DNA of 64,000 bases from Blattamonas nauphoetae. Lineage: Eukaryota; Preaxostyla; Oxymonadida. The position numbers and the translations under genes were made by a program. Of the stretch, positions 12,889 to 25,300 are shown piece after piece. Where the stretch lies: NCBI GenBank assembly GCA_033064195.1, contig JARBJD010000141.1:1-64000 (forward strand), in the 5' to 3' direction. The notes under the pieces are model-generated. The model saw only the letters and a list, made by a program, of their open reading frames with translations. It was not told the origin of the DNA and did no database searches. Within the stretch, counting starts at the first letter, position 1. The number at the start of each line of letters is the position of its first letter.

Positions 12889-14337
12889 GGTTTATTCTCT
12901 TCTTTGGGGAGTATGCTAGTGTTCTTTTAGACGCTCACAACCAAAACGGCTTTATTGGTTTGTTTGTGAGACAATTGTCCACTTGGGGGATTGATCGGAT
13001 CTCAATTATTAAGACAAGTTTCACTTGCCTAATTGGAATTTCACGAACAAATTTGGAGACAAAACAGAGAAATGTGGAATCATTATTAAAATGGAACGAT
13101 GAACGGAGAAAAGAGTGAAAAGTGAATTGTGACAATCCACAGCGGCCCGGCTCTTTCGAATTGATTGAAAATCAGAAACCGACAAATGTGAATCGGTATC
13201 TTAATCACAAATCTCGTCATGTTTTTCTTCTTCCTTCAAGTTTAAGAGTGAGAGATTGTTGCATTCTTGCTCGAGTTGCACATCTTGCTTTAACAATGGA
13301 GTATGAGCATTTTCCGACTGAGACATCTCAGAAAAGGTCTGGTTGGGTCAGAAATCAGAGTTGGAATAACAATGGATGAAAGGAAGGAGACATTCATTGC
13401 TTTCAAAGACTCACAGAAATCACTTCCATTTCGCATGCGGTGATCCTCCAAATTTTCGTATCCGACCGAATTTCTGCATTCAACAGAATACATCTTGATA
13501 TTTGTCTGTGAATACACAATTTCAGCGAAAGTGGACTGAATGAGAGAAAGCAGGGCAAGAGAACGGCGAGATATCATCATACAGTCTGAAATTGTTGAGT
13601 AAAATGGAGGACACACAGTATATTTGTGGAGATTTGCATGGTTTCATCGAAGTGCAATTTGACAAATGGTTTCGGAAAGAGTCGTTTTCACTGAAGATTG
13701 ACTGCTATACTTGTATTTGGGAGAGTGTTGTCAAAAATGTCGGAAGATTTAGAGACTGTACAAAAGAAAGCTGAACAAAAATACAATATACACCGTTGAT
13801 GTGCAGAAAAGTTTCATCTGTCGTATCAAGTTGAAATATTTTTTAGATGTGATCAGAAACGTATTTTGAAGTACGAAATGACAAATGATGCATGCGGTGA
13901 TAATGACAGTCGGATGGGCTCGATGGATGGAGAAAGAGAAGACGATCATCCCATGTTGTTTGTTTTTCTCGACACTTCGCCACGATTGTTACTCTGCGTC
14001 TATTTTAGGAAAACTACAGATGAATCCAAAGTGGATAATGAATCAGATTTGAGATAATTATTCTTCCGTCAGACTTGCAGTTTTGCATCTTCCGCTGTAA
14101 TTGAAGTTCTGAGAGGCTGTTGATGTCGGGATAGTGTGTTGTCATATGAAAAGGGTGAGTGATGGATGTGTCTGAGAGTGGTCGAAGAGCGAAGAGAATT
14201 TGTCCTCTGAGGGAGAGAGATCTCAGAAGGATGCGATTCGTGTTTCGTTTTGGTGATTTGTGATGGATTTGGTGTTGAGAGAAGAGTTCGGTTGACTTGT
14301 GTGGAGTGCCGTGACTGCTGCAGGCGTGGAAGCGTTG
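12889..14337. other. Gene-poor stretch; possible signal-peptide exon on the minus strand
   Basis: No clear gene. A minus-strand frame starting at 13580 opens with MMISRRSLALLSLIQSTFA, a plausible signal peptide, and runs about 55 residues to a GT-rich point near 13415 where an intron donor could lie. No second exon was recognised. The rest is AT-rich with nothing recognisable. Confidence 0.3.
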
Positions 14338-17300
14338 TCAGAGTTCGTCCGAGTTTCGTTGTGAAGACGGCTCAGTCTTGTCGGACACAATCCGAAGCGA
14401 GCAACCAGAGAAAGACGATCCCTTTCGGCGAATCACTGGCAACACTCGACCCACAACCACAACAAGTCCAGCATGCCCAGAACCAGACAAAGAATGAACA
14501 ATCTTTCGTTTCTGTGCAATAATCGGAACTCCAAACGAGTCGCGATCCAAAACGACACCACTCACACAAGTCTCTTCAAACCAACTCCCAAAAGATTAAC
14601 CATCACTTGGCAAACTCCATCACTCCACACAACAACTCCTCCGACACGAGACAAGTCACTTCCTGACCATGAAACACTGCTGTCCACAAACACATTCGAA
14701 TCCAACAAAATCTCTTTCCGTCCCCTTCCATTCCCACTCCCAATTCCAACAATCACCACTCCTCCCTTCTTCAACGATCCGACTGTTCCTTCCACTGTCC
14801 CACAATCCGAGAACACACATTTCGAGATCAACGTCTTCTCTTGCCATGTCGAGACCACAATCACTCCCATCCCATCTCCCACTCCACCACTCTCAACTCG
14901 CTGTGTCGACACAAACACACAATCCCGAATCCCAATGTGCGATTCTTCTGACTTCGATGAGAACAACACAAGTGCAGCATTTCGCGTCACAACTCCAATG
15001 AATCTGCTCGAAGCCATCTCAAACGACACGTCCTTCTGAGATGACGAACAATTCACAAGAATCACATCTGACTCCATCTCAACTCCCTCCATCACAATCC
15101 CACGAAGCGACAACGATCCTCCCAACCAACACACAAGTCCCATCCCAACTCTCTCCCTTCCACACACTCACAATCGAAACAGATTCCACAACACACTCCC
15201 CAAACCCACTCACCACACTTCCCATCCCACTCTTTCCAAACTGCCGCGACGGAGGCAGACACAGTGTCACTCCCACAATCACAACACTTCCTCCAGAGAT
15301 CGTGATCACTCCTTCCTCTCCCCCTTCCCCCAACACTCCTTCCTCCACCTCCAATCGAGACTGTCCTCTCTTGATTCCGCCAATCTCCAGCTTCTTCTCT
15401 CCCACAACCACTCTTCCTCCAAATCCTCCCTTTCCATCAATCTTCACAATAATTCCGTCCACATCTTGTTCTTCTCCTACTTTCCACCCATTCAACACAG
15501 AACTGCATGGAGTCCTAATCGTTCCACATTCTTCAGTCTTCTCGCTTCCTCTTTCGCTGTCAACAAAGATTAGTGTGCTCGTCGGTTTCTTCGGAACACT
15601 CAACGTGAGAGGTGTGTCGAATAGAATGACCCCGTCTGCTGCGTCGAGTGGCGTGATCGTCGACACTTCGTATTTTGTCTCGAATTGCAGCGATCCTGCT
15701 GATCCAACTGGAAGTGCTTCCGACTGAGCGAGTGTCGTGCTTTTCATTGTGATTGTAAAGGATTGAGTTGGGTTCAGTGTCACTTTGTATGTCTTCCCAA
15801 TTCTTAAACGAGTCCCTGCAAATGACAAGACGCAAGCAGTTCCAGGTATATTGAACTGGATCGACGCTGATTCGATTCGGGGTGGTTCGGCGGGAACAAC
15901 AAATGAGTGAGTTTGGGTGTCGAAGGGAAGCGATGTGCTGCCGCGAGTGAACGAGACAACTGTGTATCTCACACCAAACTCGAGCTGCTCTCCTCGTTTT
16001 GGTCCTTCTTCGATTGGATACAGACAATGATCAAACGACGCAATTCTGCCATCATTCTCAGTTGTGACGCTGATTGTTTTGGTGTGACTGGGAATGGAAG
16101 AGACAGCAGTGGATCGGAAAGTGATGGTGTATTCAGTGTTGGCGAGAAGTGCACGAGAAGAGAATGTCAGAAGCAGTTTCGATTGCTGAGGATCAGAGAA
16201 GGACGACGCACAGGAGGCACTCAGAAGTCGTTCAGGTTCTGTGGGAGTCGAGAAAGTCAGAGTGTTGAAGATGACTCCGATTCCTGCTGTGTTCGAGAGT
16301 GAAGAAATTGTGTAGGTCTCTCCAAACATGAGATCCACTTCACTCTCTGCCACTGAGTAAACGATCGCTGTCGCCTTCCCACTCGATGAACTGATCCGAT
16401 TGACAGGAAGAGGGATCTCCACCCCACTCGCTGAGGAGACGACGAGAGTGAAATCTCCCGCTGCGAGTCCAACACCGAAGAGATCCACTTCAATCGATGA
16501 TTTTGAGGGATCAGTGAATCGCACGTCTCCAACACTCGTCAGGCGGGGTGGATTGGGAGTGGTGAAGAAGAGACGGGAGGGATCAAGAAAGACAGGTTTA
16601 GACGATCCATTCATTTTCACCAAGTTCACTTCGTATTGTGTGTTTGGTGAGAACTTGCTCCCCTCCCCAAACAGCGAGATGCTGACTTCTGTGGAATACA
16701 TGTTCTGAGTCTCAGCTTCTGTCGACCCATCAAAAGATACAGTGAACGCGGGATCATCCATTCCCACAATGTGAACAACGTACGTTCCAGCTGCAACCCC
16801 TCTCCCGACGAGACGAAACCATGTATGATCCAGAGCAGTTCCACTTCGGCAGACAACACTATTGAGTTGAGGGGGATCTGGCATGACAAGTGTGAGAGAG
16901 TTCGAGGACAGGTTCGTCCCATTGATTGATGATCCAATCACATAATACCTTTGTCCCAGTTGTGGTGTTGTCCAATCATCAAATGTCACGGTCAACGACG
17001 ATGTTGTGCTCGGTGATGGGAATTCGAAGGAGAGGAGACGTTGGATGGCTGGAGCAGAGATGTCTGTTCTCTCGTCTTCAGAATCTGTGTTGTCCACCAA
17101 AACCAGCATCGTCCCTTTCACATCATCCGAAATTGTCACTTGCAGTGTGGCTGAGACCCCATCAGCTCCCGGACTTGTCTTTATCGATTGAAGTGTTCGT
17201 GTGGTGGTCGTCTGTGGAACGAGAGAAGCGTCATTTCCTCCTCCGTCTTCAAAGTACCAACTTGGACTTCCTGAAGTGGAGTCACAATTCGTCACATTCG

Positions 17301-18869
17301 AAGTCAGCTGTGAGGGTGTCCAACAGTTCGAGCGAACATCATTCCCGTTATATCCTCGACATTCTCGGAATTGGATAGAATCCATGCTGAGTTGGTCGCA
17401 AACAGCATACGATACTCCTCCACCATATCCATCCGTTCCAGCCGAGCAGTTCAGTAACACAGAGTTAGAGAAGAGAACATTTTTTACGAAGCTGAAACAT
17501 ATTCCGCCTCCATCTGCATTTGATTGTGTTACTGTGCTGTTTCGGAAAAAGCACAAGGAGACTGTGGTTGTTGCTGATCGGAGAAAAACACTTCCTCCGA
17601 AATTAGTCGCTGAGCAGCTCACAAATGACGACGATTTCATTGTGAAGGGATGAGAGTTCGATGAGGCGTGCTCGAAACAGATAGCACCGCCAAGGACGCC
17701 AGACGATCGGATGTGAGCAAAGGAGCATTCTGAGATCGACAGCGAAGACGGGCATTTTCATGAGAAATGGCTGATCCGAAATACGACGTTTTCATCGAAT
17801 GGAAAGTGCAGCGGGTGAAGATGATTGCTGATGCAGTGGTGGACGAACCAAAGAAATATTGTTTGTGTGACGAATTGCGGTGTTTGAACGAATAGGTCAG
17901 TTCGTTGTTAGGCTCCAGAGAAGAGGAGCAACTAGCGAACGACGAATTCATGCACAGAAGGTTCCCTCCACTGTTCAGGTCAAGCGATGTCGTCCCAGCG
18001 AGGTGGTCAGCACTGTCCGCCACTGAAGTCCCCACGATCCCTTGCGAGAACAAAGAACACGCAATCACATCACGCCATCCACACCACGACACGTTCCGCA
18101 ACTCACCCGCAACAAGCCATGTCGACACTCCCATCGACGCCTTCCCAACATCTCCACCCCCACTTCCAACCGACGAGAAGTCCACCAGAGGGCCTGTTCC
18201 CCCAAGAAGAGCGCAGTCCGACAGACAAAGTGAAACACTGCGGATCGAATGAACAGGGTGAGGCCAGCTGCAATCTGAATGATCTGAGGGCGCCTGAGCC
18301 AACTCGCTGAACATTCCCAGAGGGAGCAGGGTGTGCGGGCACAACGATCGGTGCGTGGTGTTAACAAGGTGAATCGATGTCCCATCGCGCCCCGAGCGTC
18401 CAAACAGCAGAAATGGAGATGCCTCACAATTCGACACAATTCTGCATGTTGTGAGTGTCAGTGTCGATGATGAGATCTTGCTCACGCAGATCCCGTCCTT
18501 CCCGCAATCAAAAGCAAGGTCCGACAGCAAAATCGAACTATTGCACAAAATAAAGATCGACGAAATCGGATTTCCGCGAGTTGAAAACTCCTTTCTGGCC
18601 TTCGGAGCAAAGTTTTCGCGCGTTCGTACATTCGACGAATGAAGAATCGTTGTCTTGTCACCCCAGAGAGCAATCTCCCTCGAATCGATCACACATTCTT
18701 CCGCGTGATACAATGGGGCAAGAAGTGCTATATTTGAAGGTGTCAATTCTGTTGGTTCGTTTTCAAGTTCGAGTTCAACGTCGAGCAGCGTCGCGTTGTC
18801 AGGTAGGATAGATGTCGTGCAAGAGACTAAGCATGTGATCAGTGCAAATGTGTGTAAAAGGGCAATCAT
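14338..18869 (-). CDS. Beta-helix protein with repeated Ig/IPT-like sandwich modules (frame-broken)
   Basis: The start at 18869 gives a signal peptide, MIALLHTFALITCLVSC; the open frame extends further upstream but would bury it. The N-terminal ~370 residues are beta-helix like (LSDLAFDCGKDG, SGGNLLCMNSSFASC). Near 17764, at an AAAA run, the frame shifts by one base and continues as CPSSLSISECSFAHI and then the 853-codon stretch 15079-17640 (GGSVF, GGGICFSF). About 17100-15560 encodes roughly five modules of ~95 residues, each opening with P-P-R/Q-L/I plus a S/A-V phrase and carrying G-x-x-L/V-A-x-x-T-Y-V and F-G-x-x-Y-T/E-V phrases, suggesting Ig-like or IPT-like beta-sandwiches. A second shift near 15120 leads into 14562-15167 and possibly 14338-14565. 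No membrane or kinase segment is seen. It is a secreted or surface protein by inference, either recently broken or carrying single-base errors. Confidence 0.6.
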
Positions 18870-19399
18870 TAAGCGCTTATCAGATTGGGAAGGTGTTGAA
18901 GAATACAATTTATGGGTGTGATCAAGCATCTTCTCCAACAAGAGTGCAACTAACGTCATTGATTCAACTTCAGATCTTTAAATACAGTTCGAGGACATGG
19001 ACGCTGTAGAGAGTATGAGAGGAACAACAATAAAGTCACCTTGTGTGATTGAAGTGAAAAATGAAACAAAGGCTTCAACTTGACCAGAAAGAAGATGAAG
19101 TCAGTCTCGGGAGATGGTCAGCTTCTCATACGCACACGGTTCACTTCGAAAATCCTTTGTTCTCGAATGATCTCCGACGCAGTCGTGCGGACTCTATTAT
19201 CCGCAATATATCCACTCCTGTTGAGGATGTGGCCGCAAGTTGTTTGTATCGCAACACACAGCTCCGTTCAATGAGTGCTACCGGGTAACAACCGATATCT
19301 CACGAAAGAGCTGATCGGTGGTTGAGAGAGTCGAGTCTGACGAAAGAACGGAATTGTTGAATTAGAAAGTGACGAAACACACCTCAAACAAATCGGAGA
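18870..19399. other. Intergenic stretch, nothing recognised
   Basis: This lies between the start of the minus-strand beta-helix gene and the tail of the minus-strand ARM-like gene, so it should hold the promoter of the first and the 3' region of the second. No repeat or RNA gene was seen. Confidence 0.4.
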
Positions 19400-19758
19400 T
19401 GGCGGCGGAATATCGGGAACGTGGAGTGCATCCCATTTCGACGAGATAAACGAGAAGTTGTTTTGTGATGGTCCAAAAGTCGAGATTGGGAAAGATAATC
19501 AGGTCACGATGCATCTCTCAGGGACGCAAGGAATTGTGTGGAGAGAGGACGGTTGACGATGTGACAGTCAAAGACAGCCGCGTTGAGAACGACGAACCCA
19601 AAACAGCAAACCATTTCTGGACGATGGGAGGCGATCCCAGAATCTGTTTGATGGCACCAGCAATCAGCGCATTCCCAACATCCGAGGAGAGTTCACAGAA
19701 ATCATTGTGGAGTCATTCAAGAGAGGCAGCTTCGATTCGTCATTTGAGATGCAATCGT
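19400..19758 (-). other. Conserved segment downstream of an ARM-like gene, partly protein-like
   Basis: One minus-strand frame reads DVGNALIAGAIKQILGSPP and then VQKWFAVLGSSFSTRL. The equivalent segment after the right-hand paralogue (62583-62718) reads DVGNSVIAGADEQILEWPP, so the peptide is shared. Stop codons separate it from the upstream ARM-like frame. It may be a second exon after a very short intron, the remains of an adjoining gene, or segmental DNA homology only. Confidence 0.4.
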
Positions 19759-20832
19759 TCACGGGTTCTTCACATTCGATCCCAGCAGTTGTGAGATGGA
19801 GTCACAAGATTCGACAACATCTTTGCTATAATATCCACTCTTTTCGTACAACAGCATCTGTTCGAGTGTGTCTTCGAAGCCTTCCACAATCAGAGCTTGC
19901 GTCATCCGTTTTGCTGATTGGACAACTTCTGGACCTTCTTTCTTCCATTCTTCCAGGGATTGGTTGATGTTGAGGAGAGTAGTCCAGAGAGTATCATTTC
20001 TTTCGATGAACGAGAGACAACTTGACAATGCCATCGCAATCGGAGATGCGAGAACATATTCCAATGTTGGACGATGAAGTGGGCATATTCGAATGTGTCC
20101 GCACAATAGATACATGAAAAACTTGAATAAGTCTCCATTGAGGACGTGCCGATTTGTGATCAGAAATGTCACAAATTGAGACGATGGGAACACGACCTTC
20201 CGAAAGATCATTTCACGATGGTTGGATTGGTCGACTGCGGCTGTGATGCCAAGTTCACTGACAGAAGGTTGGGTTGCGAGGTTGATGCAATTAAAGATGA
20301 TCCAGATGAGATTGTCGATGATCGTTTCATTTTCAGAAATTGGCAGTGTTTGAGGTTGAGCAGCCACTAACACTTTGGAAACGAGATCTGATTCCACGAG
20401 ACAACATCGAATATCAAGTGACGATAAAATGACAATTTTGTAGATGACCGACCACGCTGCTGCGACCACCATCGAGTGGGGAGACGACAGGAGAGTGGTA
20501 ATGCTCTCAACAAATCCAGAAGGCGATCCAGCTGAAGAGTGAACGAGCTCAGTCACGAGTTTCGTTGCAGGTTGTTCGTCACCCCATTGCGGTCCGAGGT
20601 TCTTCAAAAATTGGGCAGCTCTGTCTTGAAGAGTATCGTCAAAAGGATATTCAGCTTTCACGAGGGCAACAAGTGAACAGAGAATTGTCGATTTGTCTTC
20701 AGACGAATAGTTTGAAATGGGATCGAAATTGAGGAATGGTTCTTGCAATGGGTTCACAATTGGATGCGCTTCTGGTGAATCAAACAAGCAGACATCATTG
20801 GTGGTATTCGAAGAAACAGCTTCGTTTTCCAT
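19759..20832 (-). CDS. Hypothetical ARM-like helical-repeat protein (oxymonad-type family)
   Basis: Intact 357-codon frame starting at an ATG at 20832. The protein is helical and Leu/Ser-rich, with no signal peptide or membrane segment, so probably cytoplasmic. Landmarks shared with the divergent neighbour and the right-hand copy are EPFLNFDP near the N-terminus, SAGSPSGFVESITTLLSS (about residues 94-111), REMIFRKVVFPSSQFV (about 206-221), PTLEYVLASPIAMALSSCL (about 255-273) and EGFEDTLEQ near the C-terminus. The pattern suggests alpha-solenoid (ARM/HEAT-like) packing; I cannot name a function. It is transcribed away from the plus-strand paralogue at 20956 across 123 bp. Confidence 0.8.
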   Translation of the reverse strand: MENEAVSSNTTNDVCLFDSPEAHPIVNPLQEPFLNFDPISNYSSEDKSTILCSLVALVKAEYPFDDTLQDRAAQFLKNLGPQWGDEQPATKLVTELVHSSAGSPSGFVESITTLLSSPHSMVVAAAWSVIYKIVILSSLDIRCCLVESDLVSKVLVAAQPQTLPISENETIIDNLIWIIFNCINLATQPSVSELGITAAVDQSNHREMIFRKVVFPSSQFVTFLITNRHVLNGDLFKFFMYLLCGHIRICPLHRPTLEYVLASPIAMALSSCLSFIERNDTLWTTLLNINQSLEEWKKEGPEVVQSAKRMTQALIVEGFEDTLEQMLLYEKSGYYSKDVVESCDSISQLLGSNVKNP

Positions 20833-20955
20833 TAATGTTGAGACGGATCGTCCCTCAACTTCACGTTAACCACTATCGAGATCACTTTATCGAACAGGTA
20901 ACCCAGTCATCATGATCTCGTCCGATGGTCTCTTTCTTCTTCTCCTCATTCTCAC
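20833..20955. promoter_or_regulatory. Shared upstream region of two divergent ARM-like genes
   Basis: These 123 bases separate two head-to-head start codons. Any promoters for both genes must lie here or inside the genes. No specific motif was identified; the call rests on geometry alone. Confidence 0.4.
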
Positions 20956-21951
20956 ATGATTGATCCAGAATACTCTCCATTCATGAGCTGGAACCCTGAT
21001 GATCCAATCACTGTTGATTTCACATCATCCGTCATCAACTCTCTTGTTTCAATGATCAGAGATAACTACCAGTTTGATGAGGAGCTTCTCAGACGAGCTT
21101 CGACGTTTTTGGGTTCTTTCAACATCCAACTCACTCAAAAACCCTTTGCCGACGACTTGATGAAGGCCATTGGACGAGGCTCTCCACACCCCGCAGCAGG
21201 TTTTGTGGATTCGGTTATGATTCTCCTGTCGTCGTTCCATCCATCGATATTCGGAGCTTCTCTGTCGTTATCCGTCACATGCTTCAATTGGTGTTCGCTA
21301 CCATTTCGATCGGAGCTTGTCTCCTCAAAAATCATTCTCAGAATGCTCACAACACCTCGTCTGAGGGATCTCTCTGCCATTGAAGATAAACACATTTTGA
21401 AAGACATCCTCGACATTCACGAGTGTGCCGTTCTGCTCTCCTCTCACCACACTGACTTAATCCCCTCCATTGACCCTCAATCAATTCGAGAAACAGTGCT
21501 TCGTGAAGTATTGATCCCAATCGAACCATCTCTCGTCCAGCTCAGCCGCAATCGTCTTCTGTTGTCGTGGATCAATGAATGCAAAGCAACATTGATGTTA
21601 TTCACAAGAATATTTGACACAAGTGCGTTCTACCAACCAACCTTATTGTTTACTTGCTCATCTTGCCTCCCAATCGTCTTCAACTCATATCTCTCCAAAG
21701 TGGAAAACGATAGCACCCTTCAGTCCATAATCTGGTCCATGTCACAGAATATCAGCAGGTGGAAAAGTTATGGAGCCGACTTCATTGACAGAGGGAAGGT
21801 ATCATTGCAGGCACTGGAAAGAGAAGGTTTCAGAGATTGGCTCGAACAATCTATGCTTCACAACAAATCATCGTTATCTGGAAACCATGTGAGGATTAAA
21901 ACCTTTCAATTGTTGAAATATTTGGGAACGAACCTTCCTTTACCTGAATAG
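20956..21951 (+). CDS. Hypothetical ARM-like helical-repeat protein, paralogue of the divergent neighbour
   Basis: Intact 331-codon frame from an ATG at 20956. It shares the family layout with the 19759-20832 protein: an N-terminal FMSWNPDDPI segment, YQFDEELLRRASTFL (about 36-50), PHPAAGFVDSVMILLSS (about 75-91), RETVLREVLIPIEPSLVQL (about 179-197), YQPTLLFTCSSCLPIVFNS (about 228-246) and EGFRDWLEQSMLHN near the end. Identity to the neighbour is low but positions match, so the duplication is old. No signal peptide or membrane segment. The 370 bases after the stop lead to the large surface gene. Function unknown. Confidence 0.8.
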   Translation: MIDPEYSPFMSWNPDDPITVDFTSSVINSLVSMIRDNYQFDEELLRRASTFLGSFNIQLTQKPFADDLMKAIGRGSPHPAAGFVDSVMILLSSFHPSIFGASLSLSVTCFNWCSLPFRSELVSSKIILRMLTTPRLRDLSAIEDKHILKDILDIHECAVLLSSHHTDLIPSIDPQSIRETVLREVLIPIEPSLVQLSRNRLLLSWINECKATLMLFTRIFDTSAFYQPTLLFTCSSCLPIVFNSYLSKVENDSTLQSIIWSMSQNISRWKSYGADFIDRGKVSLQALEREGFRDWLEQSMLHNKSSLSGNHVRIKTFQLLKYLGTNLPLPE

Positions 21952-22320
21952 AGAACACGTGACACCAGAAGAACTCTGTCGCCAACATCCCACACTTCAC
22001 TCGCTGTTCAGATGTCATCGCTTGCTGACCCTTCAAACCTTCCCACTCGCTCTGTGTTGACAGACAGATCTATTTCACCCTTCGTCTATCACACTTTTTG
22101 CTCCATTCTCTCTTCTCCAGTTTCACGCCATGACAATATTCATAGCTTCATATCTGTCATTCTTTCATCCTCTTTTGTTTCCAGGTGTTTCTGGATCTTC
22201 ATAATCATCCACATCTTTTTCTTTCGTCTATTTTCTTTTCATTTCATCCACACTGTGGTCTCGATCTATTCAATCTCGTTGTTCGTGAACAATTCAGGAA
22301 TTGCGATCTCACGACTCCGG

Positions 22321-25300
22321 ATGATTCTCTTCACCCTCTCTCTCTTCATCCAACTTCCCCTCATCCATTCATTTGTTCACCATGAATCCACGACTCCACT
22401 CCACTCACTCATCACGAATCTCGATGGAAACTCACCAACGTGGGCCAATGATCTCGAAGTATCCCTTCAAAATGGGATGTACCATGCTCAATCTCTTGTT
22501 CTCGAAACTATATCTCTCACTATCAATGGTGACAACGCAACAACCATTCATCTCTCGCCATCGTCAAACTATCTCGAAAAAGAGCGATCCCGACTCCGAA
22601 ATGGACCGAAGAAGTCATTATTTGAACATCTTTGCTTGTTGTTACTCATAAATTCGACCATCAGGATGAACTCAATTACTGCAGATTTGTCACATCACCA
22701 AAATCAGGTTTCCGGACCTAGAAGTTCCTTCAACCAACACAATGTTGGAGGATCTCTGGCAACTCTCACATCTTCGTCGATGGTTTTATCTGATTGCACT
22801 CTCTCACTCTCTGGAAGCTCATCGCCGTTTGTGATTCTTCCCAAGCCGTCTCAGCAAGAATCGTCTTCCCTTCACCTGATTAGCACTCAAATCATTGGTC
22901 AAGCCTCTCATCTTGGCCCTCTGAGCCACATTGTTCCATCCGATACACCTTCATCATTCGACATTGTGATGGCGTCATCGTCGATGGAGTCGATGTGTGT
23001 GGTTGACGGAAACAGTCTATTATTCCGGCACTCCCTCAACAAAAGAGATGATCCAACACCTCTTTCAACTCTTTCGTCCACATTACTCTCGAACTCGTTC
23101 ACAAACATGACATCGTCAAATCAGAATCCTTTTCTCCCCATTGGTTCTCTGACACAGCGATCTGTTGGCAATTCAGTGACACACTCCGTTGGTGCACTGC
23201 AGGGGACGATTCTCTCAGATTTCAACCTTGGCGGGTCTCTGCTCTGCTCGAACACCAGTTTTGAGCATTGCACGACGACCAAATCAGTCAGACAGGATAC
23301 CCTCATCTCCAAGTATTTCGCGCCATTCTTTTCAAAGTATTATTCATCATCCCGCTCCGAATTCTCATTTTCTGATGCGCAATTCACGGGAACGCATCCT
23401 CACCGTTTCTGGTCCCATTATCGATCGATACCTGAACTGAGGCACGGGCCTAATGTTTATTTCGCCCCAAGTTCTTCTCCCATCACATTCACCAATTGCT
23501 CTTTCACTGCATTGATACAGGATCCTGAAGATGATGACTTCCAAGGCGGACTGGCAATTTGTTTCGACACTCACGCTCCACTCACCGTTGTTTCGTGCAC
23601 GTTCACCGACCTCATCGTTGCAAACGGGAGAGGAGGAGCCATATTTTGTCATGAATCGGGATACGAAGTGTTCACGACAGTCAACATCGAGACTTCAACT
23701 TTCACAAGATGCCAGTGCTCTTTCTCTGGAGGGGCTGTCTCGATCGTTGCACGCGGCATCAACTCAATTGTCTCGTCCTCCTTTTCTGGCTGTTCGTGTG
23801 AGTTCTTTGGCGGAGCATGCGCCTCAACTGCGTGCAACTATTGGTTCTGCAATTTTGAGGGCAACAAGGTCAACCTCCAAGGCGCAGCTGTCTACGAATA
23901 CAACACAGGTTCAATCAATTACTGCATGTTTCGGAAGAATGAAGCTCCGAACGGCAGGGATTGGCATTGTGCGATGGTTGTTGGGTGCACTCGGTCGGAT
24001 GAGGATTGGGAAAGCGGAACTGGAGTTGTGTTGGTGACAGGCAGCGGACGCAGCGAAGACTGTACGTCGTTGAATCCATGCCAGTCTCTCGCATCAGCTG
24101 TTTCAAGGGCCAAGACGATTGGAGTGAACACGATTCATGTTGGGGAAGGGGAAGTCGGAACAGTGACACTTCCGAATGAACGCGACACCCTCACCTTCCG
24201 ATCCCACTATGACATCGACGAAGCCAAAACCACCATTCCCTCGTCCTCATTATCTATCACTTGCGAGGATGAATCGAACACTGTTCTGGACACTATCTCA
24301 TTGTCTCCTCTTCCAGGCTTGCCACTTCTGAAGTGTGGATTGGGCAGTCAAGCATCGCTCGTCCACAACTGTCGAATCGTTTCTGTGGATGGAGTCTCAG
24401 CGCCTCTCTTTGCCGTTTCTGATGGATCCCGGATGGACTTGACTGATGTACTTTGCGAGAACATCTCTCAAGTCTCGTCGTCTCTCCTCTCTGTCAATGA
24501 CCTCGCTAATGTGACAATGGTTCGAACAATCTTCAGAAACGTCGAAACCACGCACACTCTCGTCGAAATTACGACTGGTGGAACATGTTCAGTTCAAAAC
24601 TCTGTTTTTCACACTATCACTCGTTCAGAAGGAGACGGAGCAGCAGCGATTGATGTTTCAGACTGCACATCTTTCACTCTCCACCAGAATACATTCTCTC
24701 ACTGCATCTCGAAGAATGGGAAGGCTGGAGCGATCACAGTTTCTGTTTCTGATCCATCCACTCTCACTTTATCTGCATTCTTTCTGAACAATCGAGGGAA
24801 GGATGAGAACTGTGCTCATGACATCTTCCTCACAGGCTTCGATTCAACGATGTTGACTGAGTCGTTCTACTCACAAGTTTCTTCCTTCAGCGACTCACCA
24901 CAAGTCATCGATGGTTCTGCTTCACCTCCAACCATCAACGTCATCTCTGACATCTCACTCATTGAAAATGACGTACCATTTGCTTTCGCATTAGATTACC
25001 AGCCAGTCCTCTTCCTTCAGGATTACCCGTTCATTGATCACTCTCGAGCGGTCTCCCAAGACTCTTTTTCCCTCACATTTATGTCAACGTTGGAGGAACC
25101 AATCACCATCCAGCCACTCACCATTGCGGAAGGATCTGTATTCATCAGAGGGAATCAAGAATCGTTTCTTCAGCCGTTCTTGTTGCCTGCACACTCAACA
25201 GGCACTCTCTTCACCGTCTCTGGCGAAGCCTATCTCTTGTTGTCGTATCTCTTCCACCAACTCAAGTCATCCACCACCGAGCCTTTGATAACAGTCGATT

